Shown here: piece after piece, positions 5,626-6,313 of the stretch
How the letters are laid out: each line of letters begins with the position of its first letter
Numbering within the stretch: position 1 is the stretch's first letter
Origin: Anaerosoma sp034007245
GTDB taxonomy: Bacteria > Actinomycetota > Coriobacteriia > Anaerosomatales > Anaerosomataceae
Reading direction: 5' to 3'
Assembly (NCBI GenBank): GCA_034007245.1
Contig: JAVERH010000131.1
Coordinates: 1 to 6,313 of the forward strand
DNA: 6,313 bases
Program-made: the position numbers and the translations under genes
Notes under the pieces: generated by a model
Seen by the model: the letters and a program-made list of their open reading frames with translations, nothing else
What the model was told of the DNA's origin: nothing
Databases searched by the model: none

Positions 5626-5631
5626 CATCGT

Positions 5632-5922
5632 ATGATCGAGATTCGGCAGACAGACGAGTACGAGTCGTGGTTCGAGCGTCTGCGCGACCGCGAGGCGCGG
5701 TTCCGCATCATCGCGCGGATCCGCCGGCTCTCGCTCGGCAACCTCGGCGATGTGAAGCCGGTCGGTGAGGGCGTCTCCGAGCTTCGGATCACGTATGGGC
5801 CCGGCTACCGCGTCTACATCAAGCAGCAGGGCAACACGCTGGTCGTGCTGCTTGCCGGAGGCGACAAGTCGAGTCAGAAGCGCGACGTCGAGCGGGCGAA
5901 GCAACTCGCTCGCGATCTGTAA
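5632..5922 (+). CDS. RelE/HigB-superfamily toxin (COG3657-like)
   Basis: This 96-residue protein is a compact basic RelE/ParE-fold toxin of the 'phage-derived Gp49-like / addiction module killer' type. Recognisable features are MIEIRQTDEY at the N-terminus, RIIARIRRLSLGNLGDVKPVGEGVSELRI (25-53), YGPGYRVYI (55-63) and the C-terminal GGDKSSQKRD (76-85), which is the family signature. Toxins of this superfamily commonly cleave mRNA, usually at the ribosome. This subfamily's exact target is not established from sequence. The start at 5632 matches the family's usual N-terminus. A GTG at 5593 would add 13 residues absent from the family and would run through the candidate promoter. The TAA stop overlaps the antitoxin ribosome binding site. 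Toxin-first order is normal for this family. Confidence 0.92.
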   Translation: MIEIRQTDEYESWFERLRDREARFRIIARIRRLSLGNLGDVKPVGEGVSELRITYGPGYRVYIKQQGNTLVVLLAGGDKSSQKRDVERAKQLARDL

Positions 5923-5933
5923 GGAGGTCTCCT

Positions 5934-6233
5934 ATGCCTACGACAAAGACGAACACCCACCCCTGGGACCCGACCCGCTACCTGGAGAGTGACGAGGATA
6001 TTGCGGCATACCTCGATGCTGCCCTCGAAGAGGACGATCCGGCGCTGCTCGCCGCCGCGCTCGGTGATGTTGCGCGCGCAAAAGGCATGACCGAGATCGC
6101 CCGCGAGACCGGCCTCGGCCGTGAGAGCCTGTACAAGGCGCTGTCGACTGACGGGAACCCTGAGTTCGGGACCGTGCAGAAGGTGGTTCGATCGCTCGGA
6201 CTCAAGCTGCGCATCTCGGCGGAATCGGTCTAA
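5934..6233 (+). CDS. HigA-type antitoxin with HTH domain (COG3636-like addiction antidote)
   Basis: The 99-residue protein has the family's N-terminal WDPTRYLESDEDIAAYLDAALEEDDPALL region (11-39) and a helix-turn-helix, GMTEIARETGLGRESLYKAL (51-70), followed by GNPEFGTVQKVVRSLGLKL (74-92). It should neutralise the upstream toxin by direct binding and repress their shared promoter. AAGGAGGT (5921-5928) is a near-ideal ribosome site, with GGAGG 6 bases from the ATG. It overlaps the toxin stop, so the antitoxin is probably translated more strongly than the toxin. The TAA stop (6231-6233) is inside the R'' box of attC5. Confidence 0.94.
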   Translation: MPTTKTNTHPWDPTRYLESDEDIAAYLDAALEEDDPALLAAALGDVARAKGMTEIARETGLGRESLYKALSTDGNPEFGTVQKVVRSLGLKLRISAESV

Positions 6234-6312
6234 CAAGCGCATCCAGCAGAACGCCAGGAGCGATAGACTGAAGCAAGCGCAAAGCGTCTGCTGATGCGCA
6301 AACACGTTAGGC
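6228..6312 (+). repeat. attC5
   Basis: R'' GTCTAAC (6228-6234) to R' GTTAGGC (6306-6312), 85 bases. GCGCATCCAGCAGAACGC pairs with GCGTCTGCTGATGCGC, leaving the same extrahelical C and A. The R' suffix TTAGGCG is the start of whatever follows. If that is a cassette, its own R'' should read GCCTAAC. Confidence 0.94.
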
Positions 6313-6313
6313 G

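Larger units (their letters stand above)
5559..6306 (+). mobile_element. Gene cassette 5 (toxin-antitoxin pair)
   Basis: This 748-base cassette begins at the attC4 crossover. GTTAGACCGA (5558-5567, including the preceding G) is the exact complement of 6225-6234. It is the only cassette here with two genes and with a visible promoter of its own. Confidence 0.9.
1746..6313 (+). mobile_element. Integron: intI, attI and five-cassette array (right end open)
   Basis: An IntI-family integrase gene is followed by an attI-like crossover at 2855/2856 and five tandem cassettes. Each cassette holds one gene, or one toxin-antitoxin pair, ending in an attC of 85-88 bp. All genes and attC sites have the same orientation. 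The attC sites resemble each other strongly, which is the mark of sedentary chromosomal integrons. No transposase, qac/sul segment or other sign of a mobile class 1-3 platform is present. The last attC ends one base before the window ends, and its R' box already holds the first bases of a next cassette or flank. Confidence 0.95.

Noticed and set aside
5593..5631. GTG start adding 13 residues to the toxin
   Set aside because: The added residues are outside the family's usual N-terminus and the sequence overlaps the candidate promoter and operator.
3575..6312. Regularly spaced repeats as a possible CRISPR array
   Set aside because: The repeats are 85-88 bases, imperfectly palindromic and separated by whole genes. 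They carry integron R''/R' boxes.

Overview
The window is high-GC bacterial DNA. It carries a short stretch of chromosomal backbone (1-1628) followed by an integron (about 1746-6313) with five gene cassettes. The backbone holds the 3' end of a polyprenyl diphosphate synthase gene, a complete flavodiiron (A-type flavoprotein) gene and, convergent with it, a small DUF2892-type membrane protein. A flavodiiron protein points to an anaerobe or microaerophile. The GC content and protein flavour would fit an anaerobic actinobacterium (Coriobacteriia-like) or another high-GC anaerobe, but this host assignment is inference and not proven by the window.

The integron consists of an intI integrase gene (1746-2720), a short attI region (2721-2855) and five cassettes, each ending in an 85-88 bp attC site. 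intI is on the same strand as the cassettes and its 3' end faces attI, so the array starts after the intI stop codon. This is the less common 'reverse intI' layout; in classical integrons intI diverges from the array. The attC sites share boxes, extrahelical bases and even most of the loop, as expected for a sedentary chromosomal integron.

Cassette 1 (2856-3656) encodes a DUF2726 nuclease-like protein with a C-terminal topoisomerase-type zinc finger. Cassette 2 (3657-4415) encodes an unrecognised helical protein with a HEPN-type R-x4-H motif. Cassette 3 (4416-5100) encodes an unknown protein with two membrane segments. Cassette 4 (5101-5558) encodes a small lipoprotein with a PASTA-like C-terminus. 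Cassette 5 (5559-6306) encodes a RelE/HigB-type toxin and its HigA-type HTH antitoxin, with their own candidate promoter and operator. The window ends one base after attC5 and the array probably continues.

The strongest internal result is that each cassette's first bases after the crossover are the exact reverse complement of the R'' box at that cassette's own end, over 9-10 bases including the preceding G. This fixes all five cassette boundaries and the attI crossover at 2855/2856 from sequence alone. A candidate Pc promoter lies in the intI-attI gap. Cassette 1 would be read from it, cassettes 2-4 have ribosome binding sites but no obvious promoters, and cassette 5 appears independently expressed and may stabilise the array.
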